Shown piece after piece: positions 1 to 9,300 of a stretch of DNA of 64,000 nt. The stretch spans positions 310,001 through 374,000 of the forward strand of contig CBFHMG010000002.1 in assembly GCA_965656935.1 (NCBI GenBank), written 5' to 3'. The stretch comes from M30B80 sp965656935. GTDB taxonomy: Bacteria > Pseudomonadota > Alphaproteobacteria > Rhodobacterales > Rhodobacteraceae. The position numbers and the translations under genes were made by a program. The notes below the pieces were generated by a model. That model worked only from the letters and a program-made list of their open reading frames with translations, did no database searches and had not been told where the DNA came from. Numbering within the stretch: position 1 is the stretch's first letter; the number at the start of each line of letters is the position of its first letter.

Positions 1-1131
1 CGTCAGTGCCAGTCGAACACCTGCCCTGTTGGCGTTTGTACGCAAGATGAAGACCTTCGTGCAAAATTCACGGGCAATGCCGATAAGGTTGTGAACCTCA
101 TCACCTTCTATGCTCAGGAAGTGCGTGAATTGCTGGCCTCCATCGGAGCGCGCAGCCTTGATGACGTGATTGGCCGTGCTGATTTGCTGACGCAGGTCAG
201 CCGTGGTGCCGCGCATCTGGATGACCTTGACCTCAACCCGATGCTGATCACCGTCGATGGCGCTGACAAGATCGTTTATGATCGCAACAAGCCCCGCAAT
301 GCGGTGCCTGACACGCTGGATGCGCAGATCGTGGCGGATGCCGCGCGCTTCTTGCAGGAGGGCGAGAAGATGCAGCTTTCCTATGCGGTGCAAAACACGC
401 TCCGCACCATCGGGACGCGTACGTCAAGCCATATCGTTCAGGCCTTTGGCATGCGCAACACGCTTCAGCCCGATCACTTGACGGTCAAGTTGGAAGGCTC
501 GGCTGGCCAATCCCTTGGGGCCTTCGCGGCACCTGGCTTGAAGCTTGAGGTGTCGGGCGATGCCAATGACTATGTTGGCAAGGGCCTGTCTGGTGGCACC
601 GTTGTGGTGCGGCCTGCGCAGGTGAGCCCGTTGAAAGCCTCTGAGAATGTGATCATCGGCAATACCGTGCTTTATGGCGCAACTGATGGATACCTCTTTG
701 CGGCTGGTCGCGCGGGCGAGCGTTTCGCCGTGCGCAACTCGGGTGCCAAAGTGGTGATTGAAGGCTGCGGCACCAATGGCTGTGAATATATGACAGGCGG
801 GGTTGCCGTGATCCTTGGCAGCATTGGTGCGAATTTCGGTGCAGGGATGACGGGCGGTATGGCCTATCTCTATGATCCTGAGGGTCAGACTGATGTGAAT
901 ATGAACACCGAAACCTTGGTCACTTGCCCTGTCACCGTTGACCATTGGGAAGCACAGCTCAAAGATCTGATCGAGCGTCATTATGCAGAAACCAACAGCC
1001 GTAAGGCCGAGGAGATTTTGCAGAATTGGGCGATTGAGAAAGACAATTTTGTGCAGGTTTGCCCCAAAGAGATGCTCAATAAACTGGCGCATCCGATTGG
1101 CATTGAAAGCCAAGCGGTCCCTGCGGAGTAA
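1..1131 (+). CDS. gltB: Glutamate synthase (NADPH) large subunit, C-terminal part
   Basis: The frame is open from base 1, so the gene begins before the window; about 376 C-terminal residues are present. The enzyme makes glutamate from glutamine and 2-oxoglutarate in the cytoplasm together with GltD. The visible part opens with three cysteines at codons 3, 8 and 13 (CQSNTCPVGVC), the [3Fe-4S] ligand segment that follows the FMN domain. It continues into the glycine-rich C-terminal beta-helix domain, with repeated motifs such as GLSGGTVVVRP, GCGTNGCEYMTGG and FGAGMTGG. It ends with TAA and is followed directly by a strong terminator. Confidence 0.96.
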   Translation, partial: RQCQSNTCPVGVCTQDEDLRAKFTGNADKVVNLITFYAQEVRELLASIGARSLDDVIGRADLLTQVSRGAAHLDDLDLNPMLITVDGADKIVYDRNKPRNAVPDTLDAQIVADAARFLQEGEKMQLSYAVQNTLRTIGTRTSSHIVQAFGMRNTLQPDHLTVKLEGSAGQSLGAFAAPGLKLEVSGDANDYVGKGLSGGTVVVRPAQVSPLKASENVIIGNTVLYGATDGYLFAAGRAGERFAVRNSGAKVVIEGCGTNGCEYMTGGVAVILGSIGANFGAGMTGGMAYLYDPEGQTDVNMNTETLVTCPVTVDHWEAQLKDLIERHYAETNSRKAEEILQNWAIEKDNFVQVCPKEMLNKLAHPIGIESQAVPAE

Positions 1132-1154
1132 TCGCTGAGGCTAAGACAGAAAAG

Positions 1155-1191
1155 CCCCACCAAGCGGAACTGCTTGGTGGGGTTTCTTTTT
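1155..1191 (+). terminator. Bidirectional rho-independent terminator between gltB and serB
   Basis: An 11-bp perfect stem (CCCCACCAAGC at 1155-1165 with GCTTGGTGGGG at 1172-1182) and a 6-nt loop are followed by TTTCTTTTT. The left side carries an A-rich run, so the inverse orientation can also terminate serB, whose stop lies about 10 bp away. Confidence 0.93.
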
Positions 1192-1196
1192 GGAAA

Positions 1197-2072
1197 TCAG
1201 GCTGTCACGAAATCCGATTTCGAATAGCCTTGGATATAGAGCAAAGCGGTAAGATCGCCGTGGTTCACGCGATGTTGAGCCTGTGCTTGAACCGCAGGTT
1301 TGGCATGCAGCGCCACGCCCGTACCCGCCAATTGCAGCATCCCCAGATCATTTGCGCCATCACCGACAGCCAGTACATCTTCAACACCGATCCCGAGGCG
1401 ATTGGTGATGTCATGCAAGGCCTCGACCTTAGCCTCACGTCCCAGAATGGGACGGCCAACATCGCCTGTCAGAACGCCATTCTCGATCAGCAGGGTATTG
1501 GCGCGATGTTCATCAAAGCCAAGCTTTTCGGCAATCGCTGCGGTGAAGGAGGTAAACCCGCCCGACACCAGCGCGGCGTAAGCTCCATTTGCTTTCATTG
1601 TTGCCAATAGAACCGGTCCGCCGGGCATCAATTTGATCCGCTTTTCCAAAACCTCGGAGATCACGGATTCAGTAAGCCCTTTGAGCAGGCACACCCGTTC
1701 TGTCAGGGCCCCGTCAAAATCCAGCTCGCCATTCATAGCGCGGGCCGTGATCTCAGAAACGCGTTCACCGACGCCTGCTTCAGCCGCCAATTCGTCGATG
1801 CATTCCTGTTGGATCATGGTCGAATCCATATCCGCGAGGAGCATCTTTTTGCGGCGGCCTTGAGCAGGTTGCGCCACAAGATCAACGCCCTCGGATTGCA
1901 GGCTCTTCCAAATCTCGTCCAGATGGTTCGGCAGCTTCGCGACAGCAAATTCCGCGGCTTGGTCAGGGGCGAGCCAAACTGCATCGCCTCCGCCAAGCGC
2001 ATCGCGAAGAGAGGAGACCAAAGCGGGCTCAAGATGCATGCTGGAATTAGTAAAAAGCGTGACGATCTGCAT
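1197..2072 (-). CDS. serB: Phosphoserine phosphatase
   Basis: This 291-residue HAD-superfamily phosphatase removes phosphate from O-phosphoserine, the last step of serine synthesis. HAD motif I is DMDSTMIQQE (nucleophile and acid/base Asp), motif II is VSGGFTSF, and motif III/IV is GDGANDLGML. The first 85 or so residues form an N-terminal regulatory region typical of longer SerB proteins. The start was placed at the ATG at 2072 (MQIVTLF); the open frame extends 73 codons further up, but that part has no SerB-like sequence. The other two serine genes, serC-serA, lie 17 kb away in this window. The gene is convergent with gltB. Confidence 0.93.
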   Translation of the reverse strand: MQIVTLFTNSSMHLEPALVSSLRDALGGGDAVWLAPDQAAEFAVAKLPNHLDEIWKSLQSEGVDLVAQPAQGRRKKMLLADMDSTMIQQECIDELAAEAGVGERVSEITARAMNGELDFDGALTERVCLLKGLTESVISEVLEKRIKLMPGGPVLLATMKANGAYAALVSGGFTSFTAAIAEKLGFDEHRANTLLIENGVLTGDVGRPILGREAKVEALHDITNRLGIGVEDVLAVGDGANDLGMLQLAGTGVALHAKPAVQAQAQHRVNHGDLTALLYIQGYSKSDFVTA

Positions 2073-2193
2073 AGGTCTTATCCAAGTTATATTTCTTCGG
2101 CATAGACCATGTTCGGCCCTTTTATTCCAGCCCTTGGCATGCGGCCTTGATCCGCTACTGTGCGCATACGGAGTGTTACTGGGGTAGAAACCG

Positions 2194-3675
2194 TTGAAAC
2201 CATGGCATGCATTGGCATTGGTGCTTGGCTTGGCCGCCATCTTGGCGGGCGTGGTTATGCTGGAGCAGCCCCGCATCGGGTTGGAGATCACCCACGACGT
2301 GGTTGATCAAACCCCTGTCACTCTCATGCAAAGGGCGGATGCTGCTGGCCCTGTTGTGATTATCGCCCATGGTTTTGCAGGCTCGCGCCAATTGATGTCG
2401 GCCTATCAGATCGGCCTTGCCCGCGCGGGCTATATCACGGTGAGTTTCGATTTCGAGGGGCATGGACGGCATAGCCAACCCCTGCGCGGCGACGTCAATT
2501 CGCTTGATGGGACAACGCGGTTGCTGATGGACCAAACGGCCCGCGTCACTGATTGGGCTGTGTCATTGCCGCGCGCCGATGGCCGTGTCGCACTTCTGGG
2601 GCATTCGATGGCCTCTGATATCGTCGTAAGGCAAGGCATCGCGGATACTCGGGTTGAAACCATTGTTGGGATTTCCCTGTTCTCGTAGGCTGTGACCGAG
2701 GATGCCCCACAATCCCTGCTGATTATTAATGGCCAATGGGAGGGTTCGCTGCGAACCGAGGCGCGCCGCATCATGGCCGAGGCTGGCGTCATCGAAGGCA
2801 TAACTGTGGGCGACCCAGCCACTGCTTTTGCCCGTCGCGCGGCCGTTGCCCCGATGGTTGAGCATGTCGGTGTGCTTTATTCGCCAACGGGGATCACCGA
2901 GGCGCGCAATTGGTTGGATCGAAGCTTTGCCATTAACGGGCCCGAGGCCGCAGCTGTTGCGCTTGGCGGTTGGATTGCGCTGGCCTTGCTGGGGGTCGTT
3001 CTTCTTGCGCTTCCCATGGCGCAGATTTTGCCGCAAGGACAGACCGCGCCTGATCTGCCTGCGCGAGTTTTCTGGATCCTGGCCTTGGTTCCTGCGGGTC
3101 TGACGCCACTGATTCTGTCGGGGGTAAATCTGCAATTCCTGCCCGTTCTTGTGGCGGATTACCTTGCGCTGCATCTCGGTGTGTACGGCGCATTCGTTCT
3201 CTTCGGCTTGCTTATGGCGGGCGCTTTCCCTGAACGCCGTGGCATTCTGGCTGGCCTCTTGCTGGCCCTATTCGGATTGGCGCTTTTTGGTGGCATCCTT
3301 GATCGCTATGTCGCGAGTTTTTGGCCAAGTGGTCAACGCTGGCTGGTCCTCGCCGCGATCCTGCCTGGCGCGGTTTTGGCGATGCTGGCCGATGCCACCC
3401 TTTTGCAGGGCGGGGCGTCGCATTGGGTGCGGCGGTTCGGCCTGAGATTGGCCTTTCTTGCGTCGCTCGGTGTGGCTGTTGCCCTTGATTTTGAAAGGCT
3501 GATGTTTCTGCTGATCATCTTGCCTGTGATCGTGCTTTTCTATCTGACCTTCGGCATCATGGGCAGTTTCGTGGGCCGCAGAACAGGCTCACCAATGGCG
3601 ATGGGGCTGGGTCTTGGAGTGATTCTGGCTTGGGCCTTGGCTGCGACTTTCCCTCTGTTTCAGGGAACTCTTTGA
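2194..3675 (+). pseudogene. Alpha/beta hydrolase with C-terminal membrane domain, interrupted by in-frame TAG
   Basis: One continuous reading frame of about 494 codons is broken only by a TAG at 2686-2688. The N-terminal 164 residues start at TTG 2194 with a membrane anchor, then show alpha/beta-hydrolase features: oxyanion motif HGFAGS, FDFEGHGRH and nucleophile elbow GHSMA. After the stop the same frame carries on with hydrolase sequence, including a likely catalytic His region (VEHVGVLYSP), and then six or more hydrophobic helices ending at 3675. Both halves are needed for one protein, so they are annotated as one disrupted gene. A single base change (CAG to TAG, or a substitution of CCG/TCG) would explain it. 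A recent nonsense mutation, amber suppression or a sequencing error cannot be separated here. The substrate is unknown. Confidence 0.8.
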
Positions 3676-3730
3676 GTAGCTCTTGAGCAATACTTCTGAT
3701 GCGACTAGCGTTCGAAACGGAGGAAATTTA

Positions 3731-5194
3731 ATGACACGTTTTATCGGGCTCGACCTCGGCACCTCATCGCTGAAGGCCATCCTTATTGATGCCTCGCAGC
3801 GTATCCTTGCGGAGCATAGCGTGGCTTTGAATGTTCAGCGTGCTCATGATGGCTGGTCTGAACAAGATGCCTCTGATTGGGAAATAGCGGCTGTTGAGGC
3901 GCTGTCGGCTTTGGCCTCCAAGGCTGATTGCAGCACGCTGGCTGGTATCGGGCTGTCGGGCCATATGCATGGTGCCACTTTGGTTGGGGCTGATGACCGT
4001 CCGCTGCGGCCCTGCATGTTGTGGAACGATACCCGCAGCCATGCCGAGGCCAAAGAGTTCGACACTAAACCGCAGTTTAGAGCCATTTCTGGGAATATCG
4101 TGTTCCCAGGGTTCACGGCCCCCAAGGTTGAATGGGTGCGGCGAAACGAGCCTGAGATTTTTGCCAAAATCTCAAAAATTCTACTGCCCAAAGATTATCT
4201 TCGCCTGTTTCTGACGGGTGAATATGCCTCCGAGATGTCGGACGCGGCAGGTACAAGCTGGCTTGATACGGGAAAGCGGGATTGGTCGGACGAGTTGCTC
4301 TCGGCCTGTCATCTCAACCGTGCCCAGATGCCGCGATTGGTCGAAGGCTCGGAAGTTTCGGGCCAGTTGCGCCCCGCTTTGGCGAAAAAGCTGGGTTTGC
4401 CCGTTGTGCCTGTTGCAGGTGGCGCGGGTGATAATGCGGCGGCGGGCATTGGCGCGGGTGTAATTGAGGATGGTCAGGCTTTCTTGTCGCTTGGAACCTC
4501 GGGTGTGCTGTTTGCGGCAAATGATGCTTACCGCGCTGACCCCGAGACCGCCGTGCATAGTTTCTGCCACGCCTTGCCCGCGCGTTGGCATCAGATGGGT
4601 GTTATTCTGGCCGCAACGGATGCGCTGGAATGGCTGTCACGGCTTACAGGGCAGAGCGCTGCTGCCTTGACCGCTGATCTGGGCGAGCTTCAAGCGCCAT
4701 CGCGCAGCCTGTTCCTTCCCTATTTGGGCGGAGAGCGGACGCCGCATAATGATGCCTCGATCCGTGGCCAATTCCTCAATCTTGATCATGTGACGGACGC
4801 TAAAGAGGCCGCGCGCGCGGTTCTGGAAGGGGTGAGTTTTGCCTTTGCCGATTGCAATGATGCGCTGGCTGCGACGGGTACCAATATCCGCTCTGCCTTG
4901 GCGCTTGGTGGCGGGTCGCGCTCGGCCTATTGGCTGGATGCTTTGGCGACGGTCTTGGGCTTCCCGCTCGAATTGCCCCATGACGGAGAATTTGGCGCGG
5001 CCCTTGGTGCTGCCCGTTTGGGGATGTTGGCCGCGTCTGACGTGGCTGTTTCCGAGGTGGTGACCAAGCCGCCAGTGGCTCATGTTTTTGAGCCGAATAT
5101 GCAGTTTAGAGACGATTTCAAGCAGGGCCACGCGCGATACCGCGCCGCCTATCATGCCATCAAAACACTGGACCATGAGGACACCACGCCATGA
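3731..5194 (+). CDS. xylB: Xylulokinase
   Basis: This 487-residue FGGY-family sugar kinase phosphorylates D-xylulose to xylulose 5-phosphate for the pentose phosphate pathway. Visible motifs are the N-terminal phosphate-binding loop GLDLGTSSLKA, the sugar-site GHMHGA, GGAGDNAAAGIG in the second domain, and the C-terminal ALGGGSRS. The start is ATG 3731, preceded by GGAGGA at good spacing; an upstream in-frame start at 3683 has no such site. The stop overlaps the xylA start (ATGA), giving a translationally coupled xylB-xylA pair. No LacI- or AraC-type regulator and no xylose transporter lie beside it. Confidence 0.95.
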   Translation: MTRFIGLDLGTSSLKAILIDASQRILAEHSVALNVQRAHDGWSEQDASDWEIAAVEALSALASKADCSTLAGIGLSGHMHGATLVGADDRPLRPCMLWNDTRSHAEAKEFDTKPQFRAISGNIVFPGFTAPKVEWVRRNEPEIFAKISKILLPKDYLRLFLTGEYASEMSDAAGTSWLDTGKRDWSDELLSACHLNRAQMPRLVEGSEVSGQLRPALAKKLGLPVVPVAGGAGDNAAAGIGAGVIEDGQAFLSLGTSGVLFAANDAYRADPETAVHSFCHALPARWHQMGVILAATDALEWLSRLTGQSAAALTADLGELQAPSRSLFLPYLGGERTPHNDASIRGQFLNLDHVTDAKEAARAVLEGVSFAFADCNDALAATGTNIRSALALGGGSRSAYWLDALATVLGFPLELPHDGEFGAALGAARLGMLAASDVAVSEVVTKPPVAHVFEPNMQFRDDFKQGHARYRAAYHAIKTLDHEDTTP

Positions 5195-6492
5195 GCAGGT
5201 ATTTCGACGCCATCCCGCAGATCAAATATGAAGGCCCCGACAGCACCAATGAGTTTGCATTCCGCCATTACAACCCCGACGAGATCGTCATGGGCAAACG
5301 GCTGGAGGACCATCTTCGCTTTGCGGTGGCCTATTGGCATTCTTTTGCGTGGCCTGGTGGGGACCCTTTCGGGCTTGGCACATTCGAGCGTCCTTGGTTC
5401 GGGGAAACCATGGATCATGCCAAGCTGAAGGCTGATTGCGCCTTTGATATGTTCAATATTCTGGGCGCGCCTTATTTCTGCTTCCACGATCTGGATATGC
5501 GCCCCGAAGGAGCAAATTTCGCCGAAAACACCGCCAATCTGCGCGAGATGACGGATTATATTCAGGGCAAAATGGAAGAAACGGGCAAGAAGCTTCTTTG
5601 GGGCACGTCCAACCTCTTCTCGCAGCGCCGCTTCATGTCGGGCGCCGCCACTAACCCTGACCCTGATGTCTTCGCCTATTCGGCTGCGACGGTGAAAACC
5701 AATATGGATGCGACCCTGCAATTGAAGGGCGAGAACTATGTGCTCTGGGGTGGGCGCGAGGGGTATGAAACCCTGCTCAATACGGACCTTGCCAAAGAAC
5801 GCGCGCATATGGGCCGCTTCCTGCAAATGGTTGTCGAGTATAAGTATAAAATCGGTTTCAAAGGCATGATCCTGATCGAGCCGAAGCCGCAGGAACCGTC
5901 CAAGCATCAATATGATTACGATGTGGCGACCGTTCATTCCTTCCTCAAGGATTTCGGTCTTGAAGATGAGGTCCGCGTGAATATCGAGCAAGGCCATGCG
6001 ATCCTTGCAGGGCATAGTTTCGAGCATGAGATTGCATTGGCGCAGGCGCTTGGGATTTTTGGTTCGATCGATATGAACCGCAATGATTACCAATCAGGCT
6101 GGGATACCGACCAATTCCCCAATTCTGTGCCTGAGGTTGCCTTGGCCTATTACGAAATTCTCAAAGGGGGCGGCTTTACTTCGGGCGGCACCAATTTTGA
6201 TTCGAAAATCCGCCGCCAGTCGCTTGATGCCGAGGATCTGATCCTTGCGCATGTGGGCGGCATGGATGTCTGTGCGGCAGGTCTGAAAGCTGCTGCAAAG
6301 ATGCTTGAGGATGGTGAGTTGGAGGCCAAGCGCGACGCGCGATATGCTGGCTGGAATTCACCTGAGGCACAGGCGATGCTGTCATCTGATCTCGCCTCGA
6401 TCACCGAGCGGGTCGAGCGTGAAGATATCAATCCTCAGCCAAAATCGGGCCAGCAGGAACGGTTGGAAAATATCGTAAACCGTTACGTCTAA
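5191..6492 (+). CDS. xylA: Xylose isomerase
   Basis: This 433-residue enzyme is the length of class II xylose isomerases and converts D-xylose to D-xylulose. Signature stretches include YFCFHDLDMRPEG with the catalytic His, ILIEPKPQEP and VNIEQGHAILAGH with metal-ligand Glu/His, and GSIDMNRNDYQSGWDTDQFP carrying metal-binding Asp residues. It starts inside the xylB stop codon (4-nt overlap) and ends 16 bp before the stop of the opposing tonB gene. Substrate assignment is firm for the family. Confidence 0.97.
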   Translation: MSRYFDAIPQIKYEGPDSTNEFAFRHYNPDEIVMGKRLEDHLRFAVAYWHSFAWPGGDPFGLGTFERPWFGETMDHAKLKADCAFDMFNILGAPYFCFHDLDMRPEGANFAENTANLREMTDYIQGKMEETGKKLLWGTSNLFSQRRFMSGAATNPDPDVFAYSAATVKTNMDATLQLKGENYVLWGGREGYETLLNTDLAKERAHMGRFLQMVVEYKYKIGFKGMILIEPKPQEPSKHQYDYDVATVHSFLKDFGLEDEVRVNIEQGHAILAGHSFEHEIALAQALGIFGSIDMNRNDYQSGWDTDQFPNSVPEVALAYYEILKGGGFTSGGTNFDSKIRRQSLDAEDLILAHVGGMDVCAAGLKAAAKMLEDGELEAKRDARYAGWNSPEAQAMLSSDLASITERVEREDINPQPKSGQQERLENIVNRYV

Positions 6493-6508
6493 GCTGAACT
6501 TAGCGCCT

Positions 6509-7291
6509 TTACTGGAAACGGATTGGCAGATCAAAGCGGTAGCTTGCATCTGTCAATCCATCCGGCGCTGCGGGAAAACGGCGTGCGCGTTGCACGGCGC
6601 GAAGGGCGGCTTGATCAAGGCGTTCATCGCCTGAACTGCCAATAATCGCGAGCCCCTCAATCGTGCCATCGCGCGAGACCGCGATCCGAAGGCTGACAGC
6701 CCCGCTTTGCGCGACATTGGGCCTGTTACGTTCAACCCGCGCAATAATCGCGGCACCCCATTGCGACATTAATGTATTGCGCTGTCCTGCCGAAAGCCCC
6801 TGTGTCGGGCTTGCTTGGGGTGCCGCCCCTTGTATCTGCCCCCCGCCTGAGCCGCGTGCGACTTGGGCGGCTTGTGGTGCCTCATTGGGTTGCGGTCTTG
6901 CAGGGCGTTGCTGTGGCTGCAGCGAAGGGGCCGCGATTTGTGGCGCAGGATCATGCACAATTGGGCCGCTATCGATCACTGGCTCTGGTTGGGATGGCGG
7001 CAAAGGAAGTGCCGAAAGCGCCTGTTCGTCAATGCGCGGCAGGCTGGGAAGTGCGGGCGATGCAACCGAGACGGCCTGTGGAAGCGCGCCTTGAATTTGG
7101 CCTGTTTCTGGCGGGCGGGTCCAGTTTTGCACCATGCTCTGCGCGTGGGCACTTGAAGCTGCGATACTGGCCTGCGCGGTCCCATTCTCGCCCGCGCCTT
7201 CAGCGCCCATTCCTGGCACGTTGACCAGTACCGCTGCATGAACAGCGGCGGAAAGGCCAAGGAATATGGTGACTTGCAAGACCCGCATCAT
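6509..7291 (-). CDS. tonB: TonB-family energy transducer
   Basis: This 260-residue protein has an N-terminal signal anchor, a long Pro/Gln/Ala-rich periplasmic spacer (about residues 50-170), and a C-terminal TonB fold ending in the SYRFDLPIRFQ-type strand. It would carry proton-motive energy from ExbB/ExbD to an outer-membrane receptor. It is the last gene of the B12 operon; its ATG overlaps the stop of the preceding exbD by 4 nt. By position the natural partner is the BtuB receptor encoded at the head of the same operon. Confidence 0.88.
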   Translation of the reverse strand: MMRVLQVTIFLGLSAAVHAAVLVNVPGMGAEGAGENGTAQASIAASSAHAQSMVQNWTRPPETGQIQGALPQAVSVASPALPSLPRIDEQALSALPLPPSQPEPVIDSGPIVHDPAPQIAAPSLQPQQRPARPQPNEAPQAAQVARGSGGGQIQGAAPQASPTQGLSAGQRNTLMSQWGAAIIARVERNRPNVAQSGAVSLRIAVSRDGTIEGLAIIGSSGDERLDQAALRAVQRARRFPAAPDGLTDASYRFDLPIRFQ

Positions 7292-7674
7292 GGCGCCTCC
7301 GTAAGCAAGGTCACATCGCTCACTCCAAGGGCGGCCAGTCGCGGCAAAAGGGCGGCGAGAGCCTGCGCGTCCACATCGCGATCGGCGCGGATTGCAAGCG
7401 GTGCATCTGTTGGAAGATGGCTGAATACCGCCTCGCCTCGGGTGGTTTCAAAGGCAAGACTGCCATCCGCGGCAATGAAAAGAATGCCCTCGGGCAGGGT
7501 TTCTGATGGATCAGGCAAGGAGCTGGGGGGGCGTACATCAATAGGCCCAGGCGGGGTGATCTGCGCTGTCATCAAGAAGAAGACAAGCAACAAGAAGACA
7601 ACATTGATCATGGGAACAATATTGCCGTCCCTTGATCCACGCCGCGTGGTGATATGCGCGCCGAAATCCATCAT
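7288..7674 (-). CDS. exbD: ExbD/TolR biopolymer transport protein (second copy)
   Basis: This 128-residue protein has one membrane helix near the N-terminus (IVPMINVVFLLLVFFLMTAQ) with the Asp of the usual PMIDVVF motif replaced by Asn, followed by a small periplasmic domain. ExbD forms the proton-conducting stator with ExbB. It overlaps the other exbD upstream and tonB downstream by 4 nt each. The missing intramembrane Asp is notable because that residue carries protons in characterised ExbD/TolR, so this copy may be structural and may work as a heteromer with its neighbour. Confidence 0.88.
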   Translation of the reverse strand: MMDFGAHITTRRGSRDGNIVPMINVVFLLLVFFLMTAQITPPGPIDVRPPSSLPDPSETLPEGILFIAADGSLAFETTRGEAVFSHLPTDAPLAIRADRDVDAQALAALLPRLAALGVSDVTLLTEAP

Positions 7675-8048
7675 TCCACCAGAACCAAACCTGTGAAACC
7701 CGCGCTTTCCAGCAGTTCCATCACATCAACAAGCCGCTGCAATGGGGCACCGTCAACAGGTCTGAGCAGGATGGTATCGTCACTGCTTTCGGTTAGAGCA
7801 TCCAGCTCAACCGCCAAATCTTCAACCATTCGCCCATTGAGAAGCGTGTCGTCGGGGGAAATATCGATCAAGCGGGGCGGGCCCGCATAGGCCTCAAGCT
7901 GCCCGCTTGGCCCCGACACCGAAATTGCGCCATCCAGCGTAAAACGCGCGGCCAGCATGAAGAACACGAGCAGCAGGAACACCACATCAATCATGGGTGT
8001 TAGGCTCGGCTTGCGGCGGCGTATTTGGTTGGCAAAGACGAAGCTCAC
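7671..8048 (-). CDS. exbD: ExbD/TolR biopolymer transport protein (first copy)
   Basis: This 125-residue protein keeps the canonical N-terminal segment SLTPMIDVVFLLLVFFMLA with the proton-carrying Asp, then a periplasmic domain. The start was placed at GTG 8048, which overlaps the exbB stop by 4 nt (GTGA); the open frame runs further up inside exbB, but that is antecedent coding sequence. It lies between exbB and the second exbD in the B12 operon and would energise the encoded TonB. Confidence 0.9.
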   Translation of the reverse strand: MSFVFANQIRRRKPSLTPMIDVVFLLLVFFMLAARFTLDGAISVSGPSGQLEAYAGPPRLIDISPDDTLLNGRMVEDLAVELDALTESSDDTILLRPVDGAPLQRLVDVMELLESAGFTGLVLVE

Positions 8049-8656
8049 TCTTTCCCCCCTTGGATAAAGATGCGCGTCGCGGCGTCTTCCATATCGGTTT
8101 GTACATTCTCGATCACACTGTCGAACCAAGTCAGTGCCATGGAAGCGGGGATTGCCACAGCCATGCCTGCGGCTGTGGTCAAAAGCGCCTCCCATATGCC
8201 GCCAGCAAGCACGGCTGCATCCGCGCGCGCGCCTGTGGTTTGTAGCGCTTGGAAGGCCGCGATCATGCCAAGAACAGTGCCTAACAGGCCTAATAGTGGC
8301 GCTATCGTTGCAATCAGATCCAGCGCGCGCAGCCCTGAGCGGGCCTCATGCAGGAGCCGCTTGGCCACGCGGGCGGTTTCTTCGCGGGCGGCCTCAATTG
8401 AAAGGGTTTGTTTGGCGGTCATCGCGGCCAGAGCAAGCTGCGCCCTGAGCGAGCTGCGCTCTGAGAGTGTGGAGTGTGCGCTTTCTGCGCGTCCACCGAC
8501 CCAATCGCGGATGGCAGCATCGGTCACCGCCCCATGCGACCACGCGCCCATGCTCCATAATTGCCAGATCTTCCACAGGATAAGGGCCACCGTCAAAACG
8601 GAGAGGGCGGCAATGATCCAGATAATAGGGCCGCCTTGTACCAATAGATCATTCAT
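8045..8656 (-). CDS. exbB: MotA/TolQ/ExbB proton channel protein
   Basis: This 203-residue inner-membrane protein has three hydrophobic helices: near residues 10-30, then a pair after about residue 95 (LIATIAPLLGLLGTVLGM and LLTTAAGMAVAIPASMAL). These match the ExbB/TolQ channel signature. It starts in the cbiZ stop (ATGA overlap) and is coupled to exbD downstream. Its place in the B12 operon argues for an ExbB dedicated to B12 uptake rather than the Tol-Pal TolQ. Confidence 0.92.
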   Translation of the reverse strand: MNDLLVQGGPIIWIIAALSVLTVALILWKIWQLWSMGAWSHGAVTDAAIRDWVGGRAESAHSTLSERSSLRAQLALAAMTAKQTLSIEAAREETARVAKRLLHEARSGLRALDLIATIAPLLGLLGTVLGMIAAFQALQTTGARADAAVLAGGIWEALLTTAAGMAVAIPASMALTWFDSVIENVQTDMEDAATRIFIQGGKE

Positions 8657-9300
8657 TCCTTGCCCTCCGTTTCAATCCAGCGCTTTGCTTCGGTGGCAAT
8701 CGCTGCATAAGTTGCGCGCCCGATGGCTTCACCAACGTCGGTGTGAAGCCCTGCATAGGCGGTATCTCCTTTTGGGCAAGCGATTGCGATGCAATCCGTC
8801 CCTGTCCCTGTGGCGCGCCCCGTGGGCAGGTCATGGCCTGCCTCCATCACGGCGGCGGTGCGCGCTTGGGTGGCGATGCTTAGGGCTTCGATCATTGCGG
8901 TTTCCGTCAGACCAGGGGTGATGACAAGTGCCAGATTGATGGTTCCGTAATCGCGCGTTTCTGGGGGCAGACGCGTGCCAACCCTTTCGGCATTGGTCAG
9001 GCCTAAGGTCGCAAGGCAACTGACCTTAAAAAGTCCCGATTCAGCAGTTTCGAGACTGTTCATGCGGATATTCCGAGAGGTGAGCATTGCAACAGCGGGC
9101 TGTTCCGCGCGCGTCGAAACCTCTTTCTCCAGCCAACGTATCGCATCAAAATTCTCGGTCAGATCGGCATTGCGAACCTCGCGCCACAGAATATGGCGGG
9201 CGGTGACAAACCCCGAGCGATAGGGTGCCCAGGACAGCACCTGCATCTCTTCCCCCAGATCAAGGTCAAGCCATGGATGGTCGAGCGTCACGCTGATCAT
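8653..9300 (-). CDS. cbiZ: Adenosylcobinamide amidohydrolase
   Basis: This 215-residue CbiZ-family protein hydrolyses adenosylcobinamide to adenosylcobyric acid, letting a cell rebuild B12 from scavenged incomplete corrinoids. Recognisable segments are the SGLFKVSCLATLGL region, the Gly-rich ATGTGTDCIAIAC stretch and the C-terminal YAGLHTDVGEAIGRATY. The start ATG 9300 overlaps the btuD stop. The product would feed into CobQ/CbiB-type steps also encoded in this window. Confidence 0.9.
   Translation of the reverse strand: MISVTLDHPWLDLDLGEEMQVLSWAPYRSGFVTARHILWREVRNADLTENFDAIRWLEKEVSTRAEQPAVAMLTSRNIRMNSLETAESGLFKVSCLATLGLTNAERVGTRLPPETRDYGTINLALVITPGLTETAMIEALSIATQARTAAVMEAGHDLPTGRATGTGTDCIAIACPKGDTAYAGLHTDVGEAIGRATYAAIATEAKRWIETEGKE

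Noticed and set aside
2692..3675. Separate membrane protein gene starting at GTG 2692
   Set aside because: It lacks a ribosome site and begins in the middle of the hydrolase fold; the frame is continuous with the preceding part, so one interrupted gene is the simpler reading.
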